Assembly: GCA_963730285.1 (NCBI GenBank)
Contig: CAVSQY010000008.1
Coordinates: 248,001-312,000 of the forward strand
DNA length: 64,000 nucleotides
Reading direction: 5' to 3'
From: JARDZU01 sp963730285
GTDB lineage: Bacteria > Actinomycetota > Acidimicrobiia > Spongiisociales > ZC4RG35
The notes under the pieces are model-generated. The model saw only the letters and a list, made by a program, of their open reading frames with translations. It searched no databases and was not told where the DNA came from. Below are positions 8,020-16,472 of the stretch, piece after piece. A program made the position numbers and the translations under genes. Numbering within the stretch: position 1 is the stretch's first letter; every line of letters starts with the position of its first letter.

Positions 8020-8775
8020 ATGCCGATGAGAGAGGGCTATGCCGAGGGCACCCCATCCTGGGTCGATCTCGGGACCACTGATGTAGGCGGGGCCAAGAGC
8101 TTCTACGCCGGGCTGTTCGGCTGGGAGTACCGGGACCAGGAACTCGACTCGGTGTCCTACACCATGGCGCTTTGCAATGGGCACGTCGCCGCGGGTATCA
8201 GGCCCGTCCAGGGGAAGGGCGAGCCGTTTTGGGCCAGCTACTTCGCCGTCGATGACGTCGACCGGGCCGCGGCCAGGATCGAGGAGTTTGGCGGAGGGCT
8301 GATGATGACGCCCTCAGATGTCATGGATGCCGGCCGGTTGGCAATCGCCACCGACCCGACCGGGGCGGTATTCGGAATCTGGCAAGCCGGCGAGCATTTC
8401 GGCGCGGCGATCGTCAACGAGCACGGCGGGTTGAACTGGAACGAGCTGATCACCGAGGACATCGACGCCATCGCGCCCTTCTATGAAGGTGTCTTCGGAT
8501 TCGTGGCAGAAAAGGAGGGTGACTACACGATGTTCCGTGTCAACGGCCGCGAGGTGGCGGGCGGGGGGAACAAACCTAGACCAGACATCCCCAACCACTG
8601 GAACGTGTACTTCGCCGTGGAAAGCATGCCCGCTGCGATCAAGACAACCAATGAGGGTGGCGGAACTGTGGTGCGGGAGCCCAGGGAGGCGGAGGGAGTC
8701 GGCATCATCGCCAGGGTCTCCGACCCCCAGGGTGCCGCCTTCAACATCATCGAACTGGCGATGGAGATCGACTGA
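8020..8775 (+). CDS. Tandem VOC-domain (glyoxalase-like) protein
   Basis: A 251-residue protein made of two vicinal-oxygen-chelate modules, about residues 8-120 and 130-250. Each has the pattern W-(V/N)-(D/E)-L followed by FYxGxFGW (SFYAGLFGWEYRD and PFYEGVFGFVAEK) and a late DP-x-GA-x-F (DPTGAVFGIWQ and DPQGAAFNIIEL). Such duplicated proteins resemble CFP-30B / hydroxylase-type glyoxalase family members. A GGGAG precedes the start. Substrate unknown. Confidence 0.88.
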   Translation: MPMREGYAEGTPSWVDLGTTDVGGAKSFYAGLFGWEYRDQELDSVSYTMALCNGHVAAGIRPVQGKGEPFWASYFAVDDVDRAAARIEEFGGGLMMTPSDVMDAGRLAIATDPTGAVFGIWQAGEHFGAAIVNEHGGLNWNELITEDIDAIAPFYEGVFGFVAEKEGDYTMFRVNGREVAGGGNKPRPDIPNHWNVYFAVESMPAAIKTTNEGGGTVVREPREAEGVGIIARVSDPQGAAFNIIELAMEID

Positions 8776-8781
8776 CCGGCT

Positions 8782-8800
8782 CGGGCCCAAATGAGGCCCG
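8782..8800 (+). terminator. Hairpin after the VOC gene
   Basis: CGGGCC and GGCCCG arms with a 7-base loop, seven bases after the stop codon. No T tract follows, so termination is only plausible. Confidence 0.35.
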
Positions 8801-8850
8801 TATCGATACCTATGGGGTCGACGTCTAGCCTGACCGTGGGGAGGAGTCGC

Positions 8851-10320
8851 ATGTCGGTCCGGCCGGGCACCAAGGCGAGATTTGCGTGGCTGCTCACCGC
8901 CACGACCACCGTTTCAGCGCTCGCAGCATCGCTGATGATCCCGATTCCATTCATGGGAGACCAAGCGCTCTTCACGGTCTTTGCCCGGATGATGAACGAA
9001 GGGGCGACCCTGTATCGCCAGATCTGGGATGTGAAACAACCAGGGATATTCTGGTTCTATCAGCTGGCAGGGCGGTTTTCGCCCGATCAGATCGGAGCTC
9101 ACCTACTCGACGCAGCGTTTTGGATTCTCGCGTCAGCCCTTCTCGCCATCGGGATTCGCCCTCACCTCAAGCGTGCCTGGATCGCAGCTCTCTTCCCGCT
9201 GGCGGGAGCTGCCTGGTACTTCCTGGTTGCCGACACGAACGAACTGACCCAAGTCGAAACGCTGATCAGCCCGCTGTTGGCAGGAATGGTGCTCCTCCTG
9301 GCCGGCCGACCGGGCCGCAGAGCAACACCTAGAGCCACCTTCGCGGCCGGCTCGCTCGCCGGCCTGATCGTGGTGTTCAAGATGCTGGCAGGAATCGTGC
9401 CGCTGCTAGTCCTGGCCGTGTCGATCTACCTGTGGATACGCGACGATGAGAACTGGGCCGTGACGGTCAGAGGTCTGATCGTTCCTTTTGCAATCGGCTC
9501 GATAATGCCTCTGTTGGCCGTGGGCATCTGGGCAGGTGCCCACGGACTACTCGACGTCCTTCGCTACACCTGGTTCGAATACCCACCCCAAATGCTCCAA
9601 GCCCAGCCGCGCTCGCCATCCAGGTTGGTCTCATCGGCCTTTGGCTTCGCTTCCTCGTATGCCACCTTGGTTGTTCTCGCCGCCTGGCACGTGATCCGCC
9701 CAAGCGGCCGGGGCCGACGCCTGACCGAATTGACGATCGCCGCCTGCGTTGCGGCCCTCGTGGTAGTTCTCCTCCAATTGTGGTGGTCCTACCTCTTCTT
9801 CATGTTGGCGGCTCCGCTGGGCATGCTCGCATTGCAGGGCCTCGACGACCTTTTCGACCACAGGGGTCGCGTTGCGGCCATCGTTGCGATCATCGCGACA
9901 CTGGCTGTTGTCCCGTTCGGGGCGAAGGCGTGGTTCAAAATGACGCACTTCGATGGGTTCACAGCTCCGGATCTCACGTGGGCCTCCAACACCAGGCGGG
10001 CGAGGGAGATCATCAAAGACGTCCACTTCGACAAGGGCGCTCGGCTATATGTACTCGGGGACCCCCTCGTGCTCTATTTGCTGAAAGCGGATCAGGGGAT
10101 TGCCATCAACGGCTGGTCACCCGAGTTTTGGAATGAACATCTTTGGCGAGAGGTGACAAGAAGCCTCGTCGACGAGCCGGTTGAGGGCCTGTTCCTCAGA
10201 GACGACCTGCGGGAGATGGCGAAACGTCGCTACCCGGAGTTCGAGCTGGCCGTGTTGGCCAAATATTCTTTGGCAGAATCGACCTCCGAGGGCCAGTGGA
10301 TGGTCCCGCGGCCAGACTGA
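8851..10320 (+). CDS. Integral membrane glycosyltransferase (GT-C / PMT-2 like)
   Basis: A 489-residue protein with about ten membrane segments. The first periplasmic loop has an acidic residue in PFMGDQALF and the block LYRQIWDVKQPGIFWFYQL, which matches the short GxxxDxKxPxxxW region of ArnT/PMT-like GT-C enzymes that use polyprenyl-phosphate sugars. The C-terminus is a soluble domain of about 110 residues. GGAGGAG before ATG 8851 sets the start. It probably glycosylates a cell-envelope component; acceptor and sugar are unknown. Confidence 0.75.
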   Translation: MSVRPGTKARFAWLLTATTTVSALAASLMIPIPFMGDQALFTVFARMMNEGATLYRQIWDVKQPGIFWFYQLAGRFSPDQIGAHLLDAAFWILASALLAIGIRPHLKRAWIAALFPLAGAAWYFLVADTNELTQVETLISPLLAGMVLLLAGRPGRRATPRATFAAGSLAGLIVVFKMLAGIVPLLVLAVSIYLWIRDDENWAVTVRGLIVPFAIGSIMPLLAVGIWAGAHGLLDVLRYTWFEYPPQMLQAQPRSPSRLVSSAFGFASSYATLVVLAAWHVIRPSGRGRRLTELTIAACVAALVVVLLQLWWSYLFFMLAAPLGMLALQGLDDLFDHRGRVAAIVAIIATLAVVPFGAKAWFKMTHFDGFTAPDLTWASNTRRAREIIKDVHFDKGARLYVLGDPLVLYLLKADQGIAINGWSPEFWNEHLWREVTRSLVDEPVEGLFLRDDLREMAKRRYPEFELAVLAKYSLAESTSEGQWMVPRPD

Positions 10321-10381
10321 ATCCGTGCCGTCGCCATTGCTGATCAGCCAAGTCCGATCCCATGACGCCGTCTCCGAAGGG

Positions 10382-11125
10382 TCAGGAGAACTTGGTCTTG
10401 GGCCTCTCCGATAGGGCACCGTCGACGTAGATGTCGACCTTCTCGTTGTAGAACGCCACCATCCCAGCCGCCTTCTGTGACTCCGGGAGCGGGGTGTCGT
10501 AGCCCCACAAGATGTTCTCGTAAGGCTGTCCGTTGATCGTTGTCGACCAATAGCGCGCCGAGCCCTTGTATGGGCAATGTGTCGCCTTGTCGGTGGGCCG
10601 GAACATGTCCATGCGAACGTCGACCTTCGGCAGGTAGTAACGGGTGGGAAGGCCAGTCTCGAACAGGAGAGAGGCGTGATCGCTCTCGGCAACGATCTCC
10701 CCATCGATCTCCACTCGGACCTGTCGGCTGGAGGGCAGGATGTCGATTCGGGTGTAGGGATCTCTGGCGTGGACATAGACCTCCGTGTCCTCTTCGAACC
10801 AGTGGTCCATCGTCTTCCAGACCAAGGCGTAGTGATCGGCCAACTGCTCTATCTTTGGCTCCCGATAGACGTAGGCCGAGCCCTCGGCCTCACCCGCCTT
10901 CACCGTGAGAAGGGTCGCTTCACCGCGACTTGGAGATCTCTGAGTCTCACCCGTCTCCACCAACAGGTCGGTTCGGACATCGGTGGCCGGGAAGTAGTAA
11001 GTCGGGTAGTAAGGGACCTCCCAGACCATGAGGGCAGACCTCGTGTCGGCCACCAGCTCGCCGGCCAGCATGACCCGGATCCACTTGTGGCAGCGCTCGA
11101 CGCGCACTCTTCCCTGGTCGCTCAT
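10382..11125 (-). CDS. DUF427 tandem-domain protein
   Basis: A 247-residue protein with two copies of the DUF427 fold. Each copy shows RV(E)V..G..VADTRSALMVWE or VRVEIDGEIVAESDHASLLFE, then a YYxPxxDVRMD segment (YYFPATDVRTDLL and YYLPKVDVRMDMF), and the second has THCPYKGSARYWS and YENILWGYDTPLPE. Function of the family is not established; members are widespread in actinobacteria and fungi. It converges on the glycosyltransferase gene. Confidence 0.88.
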   Translation of the reverse strand: MSDQGRVRVERCHKWIRVMLAGELVADTRSALMVWEVPYYPTYYFPATDVRTDLLVETGETQRSPSRGEATLLTVKAGEAEGSAYVYREPKIEQLADHYALVWKTMDHWFEEDTEVYVHARDPYTRIDILPSSRQVRVEIDGEIVAESDHASLLFETGLPTRYYLPKVDVRMDMFRPTDKATHCPYKGSARYWSTTINGQPYENILWGYDTPLPESQKAAGMVAFYNEKVDIYVDGALSERPKTKFS

Positions 11126-11223
11126 CGAAAAACACCTCGAGGGGGATGGACTTCAAGATGGGCAACCGGGATCAGACCTCTTGGATTCCCGAAAGGAGGG
11201 GCTCACCCCGAGATTGGATCGGG

Positions 11224-12246
11224 TCAGGCTATGAGCGACGGCAGCACGGCATTGCGAGCCATCTCCAACGACTCCCAATAGGCGCTCAGCCGGTGATCGA
11301 GGGCATTCGGGTGCTCGGCGAAGACTCTCCGGCCAAGGATCCTCGAGGCGGTCTCCAGGTCTGAGCGATGCTGCTGAGCCAGTGCGCTGAGCAGCGATCG
11401 CTCCAGCGGGTTGGGGCACAGGTCGGGCCGATCGGATACCAATTGCAGGAGCTCGGCGAGATCATGGTCCTTACCCAACAACTCGGACACCCGGTCGAGT
11501 GTGATCGACATCCCGATCATCATCTCGGGCCATATCCGTGTCAGGATCTCGAACTGGTGTTTGAGGTATTTGGAGCGTTTTCGCCAGAGGTGGAAATGCA
11601 CCGGGGTTGGCGAGCGATAGGCGGTCACCATCTCTCGTCGACCTCTGCGATAGGTCGCCACCAGTCCCACGCTGACCGAGTCATAGGTTTCGCGTATGCC
11701 TGACCCGTATATCTCCCGGGCGTCCGGATCGGTCGGCCAGGACTCGAAACGGGCGCGCGCCCGTTCGAGGTTGGCGACCACCACGGGGATCAGACCCGGA
11801 TCCTCCATGGCGCGCTCCTCAATGCGATCGCGACGAACAAGCAGCTTGTCTTCCAGGTCCTCGAAGGCTCCATCGGCCAGCATGGGGGCGTACATCCGGC
11901 CCATCTCCTCGACTGCGTTCACCGCGACGGCCGCATCTCGCACCGGGGCGATGAGACGAGCTGTGTCTCGCATCCAGACATTCTCGAATCGGTAGGCACG
12001 CTCGCCGATTTCGTAGCGGATGAGCCGCAAGAGGGCCCTTATCCGCTTCATCGACTTTCGAGCAGAGTGGACCGCCTCGCCAAAGACCTCCTCGCCGTCG
12101 TAGAAGCCGGCGATGGCGGTGTCGATCTCGGCGATGCCAAGACGTCTCAAGCCAGGCCCCAACCCCTCTCCGGGCAATAGCCTGAAAATGGGGAGAGGAA
12201 GGACGACGCCGACCGGCGCCTCGCCGGTTGCCTGGATGGCAGTCAC
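11224..12246 (-). CDS. CHAD-domain protein
   Basis: A 340-residue, largely helical protein with the conserved His and basic residues of the CHAD domain: VHSARKSMKRIRALLRLIR near residue 60, VRDAAVAVNAVEEM, and the second half VHFHLWRKRSKYLKHQFEIL with ELLGKDHDLAELLQL. CHAD proteins bind polyphosphate, which is interesting because polyphosphate kinase and the pst system occur in the same window. ATG 12246 leaves only 13 bases to the divergent NUDIX gene; TTG 12162 or 12150 after a GGAGAGG are alternative starts. Confidence 0.85.
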   Translation of the reverse strand: MTAIQATGEAPVGVVLPLPIFRLLPGEGLGPGLRRLGIAEIDTAIAGFYDGEEVFGEAVHSARKSMKRIRALLRLIRYEIGERAYRFENVWMRDTARLIAPVRDAAVAVNAVEEMGRMYAPMLADGAFEDLEDKLLVRRDRIEERAMEDPGLIPVVVANLERARARFESWPTDPDAREIYGSGIRETYDSVSVGLVATYRRGRREMVTAYRSPTPVHFHLWRKRSKYLKHQFEILTRIWPEMMIGMSITLDRVSELLGKDHDLAELLQLVSDRPDLCPNPLERSLLSALAQQHRSDLETASRILGRRVFAEHPNALDHRLSAYWESLEMARNAVLPSLIA

Positions 12247-12259
12247 CTCGCTCAGCGTA

Positions 12260-12721
12260 ATGTCGGTGGTGTTGAGATCCGCGGGTCTTCTCCCATACCG
12301 ACAAACCAGAGCCTTGGAGTTGCTTCTGGCCCATCCTGGCGGGCCCTACTTCTCCAGGAGAGACGATGGCTGGTGGTCGATCGTCAAGGGCATGGTCGAG
12401 CCGGGTGAGGCCGACCAGGAGGCTGCGGCCCGGGAGTTCGAGGAGGAGACGGGATGGGCGGCCCCAGAACCGCCCTGGATCCCCCTGGGGGAGACGATCC
12501 TCAAGTCGAGGAAGCGAGTGGTGGCGTGGGCGGTGGCCGGCGAATACGACCCAACCACCCTCGAGCCCGGAACATTCGTCTTGGGCGGGCGTAGCTATCC
12601 CGAGATCGACAGAGTCGAGTGGTTTTCCCCCGAACAGGCCTCGACCAAGCTGAACCAGGCTCAGACCGTCTTCGTCGAGCGTTTGCTCCAGCATTTATCC
12701 GTCAGTGGGAACAATGGGTGA
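12260..12721 (+). CDS. NUDIX hydrolase
   Basis: A 153-residue pyrophosphohydrolase. The complete NUDIX box is visible as G-x5-E-x7-REFEEETGW starting at GMVEPGEADQEAAAREFEEE. It opens with VVLRSAGLLPYRQ and has the PYFSRRDDGWWSIVKG strand typical of the group that acts on diadenosine polyphosphates or nucleotide sugars. ATG 12260 is chosen, with GTG 12266 possible. Its divergent partner is a polyphosphate-binding CHAD gene. Confidence 0.88.
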   Translation: MSVVLRSAGLLPYRQTRALELLLAHPGGPYFSRRDDGWWSIVKGMVEPGEADQEAAAREFEEETGWAAPEPPWIPLGETILKSRKRVVAWAVAGEYDPTTLEPGTFVLGGRSYPEIDRVEWFSPEQASTKLNQAQTVFVERLLQHLSVSGNNG

Positions 12722-12760
12722 CCTGATGATGCTGAATCAGTCACTGAAAGGAGTCGAGTG

Positions 12761-13177
12761 ATGACCGAGACACAGAAGACCGAGATGCCCACGAGCGAGC
12801 AGGAGTGGCGAGACCAGCTCACACCGGAGCAATATCAAGTGCTCCGCCAGGCGGGCACAGAGAGGGCCTTCACCGGCAAGTACTGGGACTCCAAGCAGGC
12901 CGGTACCTACAAGTGTGCCGGCTGCGGGGCCGAGCTCTTCTCCAGCGACACCAAATACGAGTCCCATTCGGGTTGGCCCAGCTTCTATGACGCCCTCGAC
13001 CCCGAGAAGATCGAGGAATCGCGTGACCAGTCGTTTGGAATGATGAGGACCGAAGTCAAATGCGCCAATTGCGGCGGACATTTGGGTCATCTGTTCGACG
13101 ACGGCCCCCGGCCAACTGGTCTTCGCTATTGCATCAACTCGGCGTCGTTGGAGCTGGAGCCCGACGGCTCGGAGTAG
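12761..13177 (+). CDS. msrB: Peptide-methionine (R)-S-oxide reductase
   Basis: A 138-residue MsrB that repairs oxidised methionine. It has zinc-binding pairs CAGC and CANC, the motif SHSGWPSFYDAL, GHLGHLFDDGPRPTG and the catalytic Cys in LRYCINSASLEL. Length is full. AAAGGAG lies 8-9 bases before ATG 12761, which is preferred to GTG 12758. The 3' end overlaps the convergent acetyltransferase gene by 52 bases. Confidence 0.96.
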   Translation: MTETQKTEMPTSEQEWRDQLTPEQYQVLRQAGTERAFTGKYWDSKQAGTYKCAGCGAELFSSDTKYESHSGWPSFYDALDPEKIEESRDQSFGMMRTEVKCANCGGHLGHLFDDGPRPTGLRYCINSASLELEPDGSE

Positions 13178-13782
13178 CTGGTTGGGGGCGAGTCACCGTC
13201 GACGGGCTCGCCCGCCCGATCTCGATGTTCGACCAGAAGACGGACATACTCCTCTTCTCGATCGACCGGGCCGACCTCTTCGACCGCGATTCGGCCGGTC
13301 ACCATGCCTTCGGCCTCATCCAGGGTCACGTCGACCCCTCGGATCATGCGCATCACGCTTCGATTCGATGGCGCGATCGAGAAACAGAGCGTCTCGACGC
13401 CATTTTCCCTGGCCGAGGCGACCAGGGCATCGAACAAGGCTCGCCCCAGGCCACGTCTCTGAAAACGATCGACCACCGCGATCGCGATCTCGGCGCATCC
13501 GGCCTGCTCGGAGACGATGAACCTGCCCACACCGGCCGGCTGCCCGCCGATGAGAGCACCCCAGGCGACATGGTTGACCAGGTCCAATTCGGTGAGGTAA
13601 CTGAGCTCGGCGCCGGTCAGATGGGATATTCCCGACCCAAATCGGGCAAATCGGCTCTCTTCTGACATGTGCTCCAGACCCTCTGCCAGCAAGGGACGGT
13701 CTTCGGGGCCGATGGGCCTCAAATCGGCCTCGGTCTCGTCGAGAAGCCGGATCCGAACCACGGTGGGGTGCTGACTGGTCAT
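13126..13782 (-). CDS. GNAT-family N-acetyltransferase
   Basis: A 218-residue protein with the acetyl-CoA binding motif A in IAIAVVDRFQRRGLGRALFDAL (Q/R-x-x-G-x-G/A), preceded by ADLRPIGPEDRPLLAEGLEHMS and FARFGSG. It resembles the GNAT domain found in protein lysine acetyltransferases of actinobacteria but lacks their cyclic-nucleotide domain. ATG 13782 is chosen; a longer frame lacks support. The acidic/Ser-rich tail (SYSEPSGSSSNDAELMQ) lies in the overlap with msrB. Confidence 0.82.
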   Translation of the reverse strand: MTSQHPTVVRIRLLDETEADLRPIGPEDRPLLAEGLEHMSEESRFARFGSGISHLTGAELSYLTELDLVNHVAWGALIGGQPAGVGRFIVSEQAGCAEIAIAVVDRFQRRGLGRALFDALVASARENGVETLCFSIAPSNRSVMRMIRGVDVTLDEAEGMVTGRIAVEEVGPVDREEEYVRLLVEHRDRAGEPVDGDSPPTSYSEPSGSSSNDAELMQ

Positions 13783-13799
13783 ATCATGGAGAAAGCATC

Positions 13800-13817
13800 T
13801 GCTTGCAACTGCAAGCA
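13800..13817. promoter_or_regulatory. 18-bp inverted repeat in a divergent promoter region
   Basis: TGCTTGCA and TGCAAGCA arms flank a 2-base centre. The site lies between the divergent acetyltransferase (start 13782) and DNA methyltransferase (start 13870) genes, where a dimeric regulator could control both. No cognate regulator is recognisable nearby. Confidence 0.5.
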
Positions 13818-13869
13818 TACCTCTGACCGGCCCGATCCACGGATACCGGCGCACCTGTGGGTAACTTCC

Positions 13870-14796
13870 ATGGCCATGGTGCGGCGACGAACGGCAACAG
13901 CGACATCACAGTTCGGGTCCGGGCGAAGGGAGTCTCATGACTCCACGCCGTTCTACGAGCGTTTCTCCCCTCCCGTTGTCTCTCCGGACGAGCGAGTCGC
14001 CTCCCCCATCGCACTCGACGAGATCTTCGTGGGCGACGCCCGCCAAATCGCCGACGAGCAGGTAGCCGACCGCTCTGTTGCCCTGGTGGTCACATCGCCA
14101 CCCTATTTCGCCGGGAAGGAATACGAGACCGACCTGGCCGCCGGTCACGTGCCTTCGTCCTATGTCGAATACTTGGAGATGCTCCGGGATGTGCTGGCTG
14201 TGTGTCTTCGCAAGCTCGAGCCAGGAGGCCGGATGGCGGTCAATGTGGCCAACCTGGGGAGAAAACCCTATCGGTCATTGTCGGCGGACATCATCTCGGT
14301 GCTCCAGGATGATCTGGGCATGTTGATGCGTGGCGAGATCATCTGGCAAAAGGCCCGTGGTGCCGGCGGCAGTTGCGCTTGGGGCTCGTATCGCTCGCCG
14401 CAGAACCCAGTTCTCCGCGACGTCACCGAAAGAGTCGTCATTGCCTCCAAAGGCCGGTTCGACCGGGCAGTCAAGAAAGCTCGTCGTGAGATCGAGGGCT
14501 TGCCGCACGAGGCAACGATCGAGACCGAGGAGTTCCTCGAAGCCACCCTCGATGTGTGGGAAATCCCATCTGAGAGCGCCCGGAAGATCGGGCATCCCGC
14601 TCCTTTCCCGGTCGCGCTTCCCCAGCGTCTCATCGAGTTGTACACCTATCGCCAGGACCTCGTGCTCGATCCCTTCATCGGATCGGGCACCTCGGCGGTG
14701 GCCGCTCGGCGCAGCGGTCGCCACTACATAGGCTTCGACACGGATCCGGTCTATGTCGAGATGGCCAAAGAGCGTCTCGCCGAAGAGGTGTCGTGA
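13870..14796 (+). CDS. Orphan site-specific DNA methyltransferase (beta class)
   Basis: A 308-residue DNA methylase. Catalytic motif IV is TSPPY (about residues 75-79) and the SAM-binding motif I is DPFIGSGTSAVAA (about 268-280); catalytic before SAM motif defines the beta class. TSPPY favours N4-cytosine, but N6-adenine is possible. The region between holds the likely target-recognition segment (WQKARGAGGSCAWGSYRSPQNP). No restriction endonuclease is nearby, so it is an orphan. Start ATG 13870 or 13876; a longer frame would overlap the acetyltransferase gene. The stop overlaps the phosphatase start (GTGA). Confidence 0.87.
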   Translation: MAMVRRRTATATSQFGSGRRESHDSTPFYERFSPPVVSPDERVASPIALDEIFVGDARQIADEQVADRSVALVVTSPPYFAGKEYETDLAAGHVPSSYVEYLEMLRDVLAVCLRKLEPGGRMAVNVANLGRKPYRSLSADIISVLQDDLGMLMRGEIIWQKARGAGGSCAWGSYRSPQNPVLRDVTERVVIASKGRFDRAVKKARREIEGLPHEATIETEEFLEATLDVWEIPSESARKIGHPAPFPVALPQRLIELYTYRQDLVLDPFIGSGTSAVAARRSGRHYIGFDTDPVYVEMAKERLAEEVS

Positions 14797-15260
14797 GGAT
14801 TCTCGCCGTTTGCGCGGGCAACATCTGCCGATCGCCGGCCGCCCAGGCGGCCATTCTCGAAGCGGCCGACGAGCTGGGGATCACCTTGGAGGTCGACTCC
14901 GCCGGCACCGGAGCGTGGCACGTGGGCGACTCGCCCTTTTCCGAATCTGTGGCTGCCGGCGCCCGGGCAGGTCTCCGCATCGAGGGGAAGGCAAGGCTGG
15001 TCAACCCAACCGACTTCGACAGGTTCGACGTGATCCTGGCCATGGATCGGACCATTTTGCGGGACTTGAATGCCTTGGCGCCGACCAAGGAAGCCATGGC
15101 AAAGGTGCGGCTTTTCCGGACCTACGACCCCGACGCCGCCGAGGATGAGATCCCCGACCCATGGGGGGGGCCGACGGAGGGTTACGAAGACACCATCAGG
15201 ATGGTGCGAGCGGCGGCAAAGGGACTGGTGCGGTCTCTGGTCTCAGTCGGCACTCAGTAG
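14793..15260 (+). CDS. Low-molecular-weight protein tyrosine phosphatase
   Basis: A 155-residue phosphatase with the P-loop CAGNICRS near the N-terminus (Cys nucleophile at residue 7-8, Arg six residues on) and the general-acid Asp in DEIPDPWGG. It hydrolyses phosphotyrosine or related phosphoesters, including arsenate-type substrates in some homologues. GTG 14793 overlaps the methyltransferase stop, so the two are translationally coupled. The 3' end overlaps the convergent gene by 18 bases. Confidence 0.93.
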   Translation: MRILAVCAGNICRSPAAQAAILEAADELGITLEVDSAGTGAWHVGDSPFSESVAAGARAGLRIEGKARLVNPTDFDRFDVILAMDRTILRDLNALAPTKEAMAKVRLFRTYDPDAAEDEIPDPWGGPTEGYEDTIRMVRAAAKGLVRSLVSVGTQ

Positions 15261-15965
15261 CCGATATCCCTCTTCGAAGAATTCGAGGGCAGTCGCAGCA
15301 GGGTCAGAAGTTGCTCGCAGGTCGTCGTAGCCGAAGCTGGCGCCGTTGAAGCCCCCATCGTTCCAGTAGCGAACGCCCCGATCGATCTCACCCCATGCAG
15401 CCACGTAGAGATAGGGGTGCGGATGATTCCGGTCCCCCGGTGAGCAGCCATAGCTGGCCCGTTGACCGGAACCCGATTCCCCCATCTCCAGAGCCGGGTC
15501 GAAGTGCTCCGGCCAGAGTTGGACCTCGCTCACTTGCTCGCTCTCCCTCCTTCCCCCGCCCAACGATCCAAGCGTGTCGAAGGCGAACCCGAACCACCGA
15601 GCCAGGGCCATGGAGGCGGACTCGGTCACATGGACGGGCCGATCGGGGTCGAACGGCTCGAGTGGGTCACGGAAATCGGTGAACCAATCGACCTGGAACT
15701 CGCCGCCGAAGAACCGGGCGGCGTCACGGACCGTGGTGATCGTGGCCGACGCCACGGTTTCACCCTTCTCCTGAACCAACAAGGTCCCTTCCACACGATC
15801 AACCACCTCATCGAAATGCTGCGTCCCGAAACCACCCGGCGTCGCACGCAGACCCATTCGCCCGACTGCCCGGTATTGCGCCGGGCTCAAGGCAAAGAAG
15901 GCGATCTGATGCAGCGCATCCCTGGTCTCGGCGAATTCCGAAGGAAGGGCTTCCAGTCCGCTCAC
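15243..15965 (-). CDS. Conserved hypothetical protein
   Basis: A 240-residue soluble protein that I do not recognise. It contains VTESASMALARWFGFAFDTLG, SEVQLWPEHFDPALEMG and near the end PYLYVAAWGE with YWNDGGFNGASFGYDDL. The Trp/Asp-rich C-terminal half looks like a conserved domain of unknown function found in actinobacteria. GTG 15965 overlaps the end of the DoxX gene (ATGTGA), so a coupled operon is likely; the much longer open frame upstream is a shadow of DoxX. Confidence 0.7.
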   Translation of the reverse strand: MSGLEALPSEFAETRDALHQIAFFALSPAQYRAVGRMGLRATPGGFGTQHFDEVVDRVEGTLLVQEKGETVASATITTVRDAARFFGGEFQVDWFTDFRDPLEPFDPDRPVHVTESASMALARWFGFAFDTLGSLGGGRRESEQVSEVQLWPEHFDPALEMGESGSGQRASYGCSPGDRNHPHPYLYVAAWGEIDRGVRYWNDGGFNGASFGYDDLRATSDPAATALEFFEEGYRLLSAD

Positions 15966-16471
15966 ATGGCCTCGCCTTGAGACGGGCGGCGCCAGAAGGT
16001 GATCAGCTGACCCACGCCCGCTGCAAGGCCGGCTGCATAAATCAGGGCTCCGAGCCAGCCGTTGAGGGTGTCGAACCATCCAGTGCTGGCGTCGATCGAC
16101 ACCGTCCCAGGCCCAGCGACGGCAATTACCAGCGCCACCACGGCCACCGTGGCCACGTATTCGAAGCCCTCGTCTGGTCTCTTGAAGTTGAAGAACCCTG
16201 AGAACCGGTGGACGGACCAAAAGGCGACCAGCATGGTGGCGGCGACTCCGGCGGCGGCGAGTGGTGTGAGGAAACCGGCGATCAACAAGGCCCCGAGGCC
16301 GATCTCGGAAAGAGCCGAGAGACGTGCATTGAGATCCGGTGCGCCGAATCCCTTCGAGGCCAGCCATCGTGCCGTTCCCTCCAGGCTGCGGGCATGGTTG
16401 ACGCCATGCATCACCATCACAAAACCCACCCACAGGCGAAGTATCAGCATCAAGACATCGAGTGTTTCCAT
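15962..16471 (-). CDS. DoxX-family membrane protein
   Basis: A 169-residue protein with four membrane helices. RLWVGFVMVMHGVNHARSLEGTARWLASKGF and LSEIGLGALLIAGFLTPLAAAGVAATM are typical DoxX blocks, and the FFNFKRPDEGFEY segment precedes helix 3. DoxX proteins are linked to thiol and redox defence at the membrane. It begins one base after the amidase stop and overlaps the next gene. Confidence 0.88.
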   Translation of the reverse strand: METLDVLMLILRLWVGFVMVMHGVNHARSLEGTARWLASKGFGAPDLNARLSALSEIGLGALLIAGFLTPLAAAGVAATMLVAFWSVHRFSGFFNFKRPDEGFEYVATVAVVALVIAVAGPGTVSIDASTGWFDTLNGWLGALIYAAGLAAGVGQLITFWRRPSQGEAM

Positions 16472-16472
16472 A

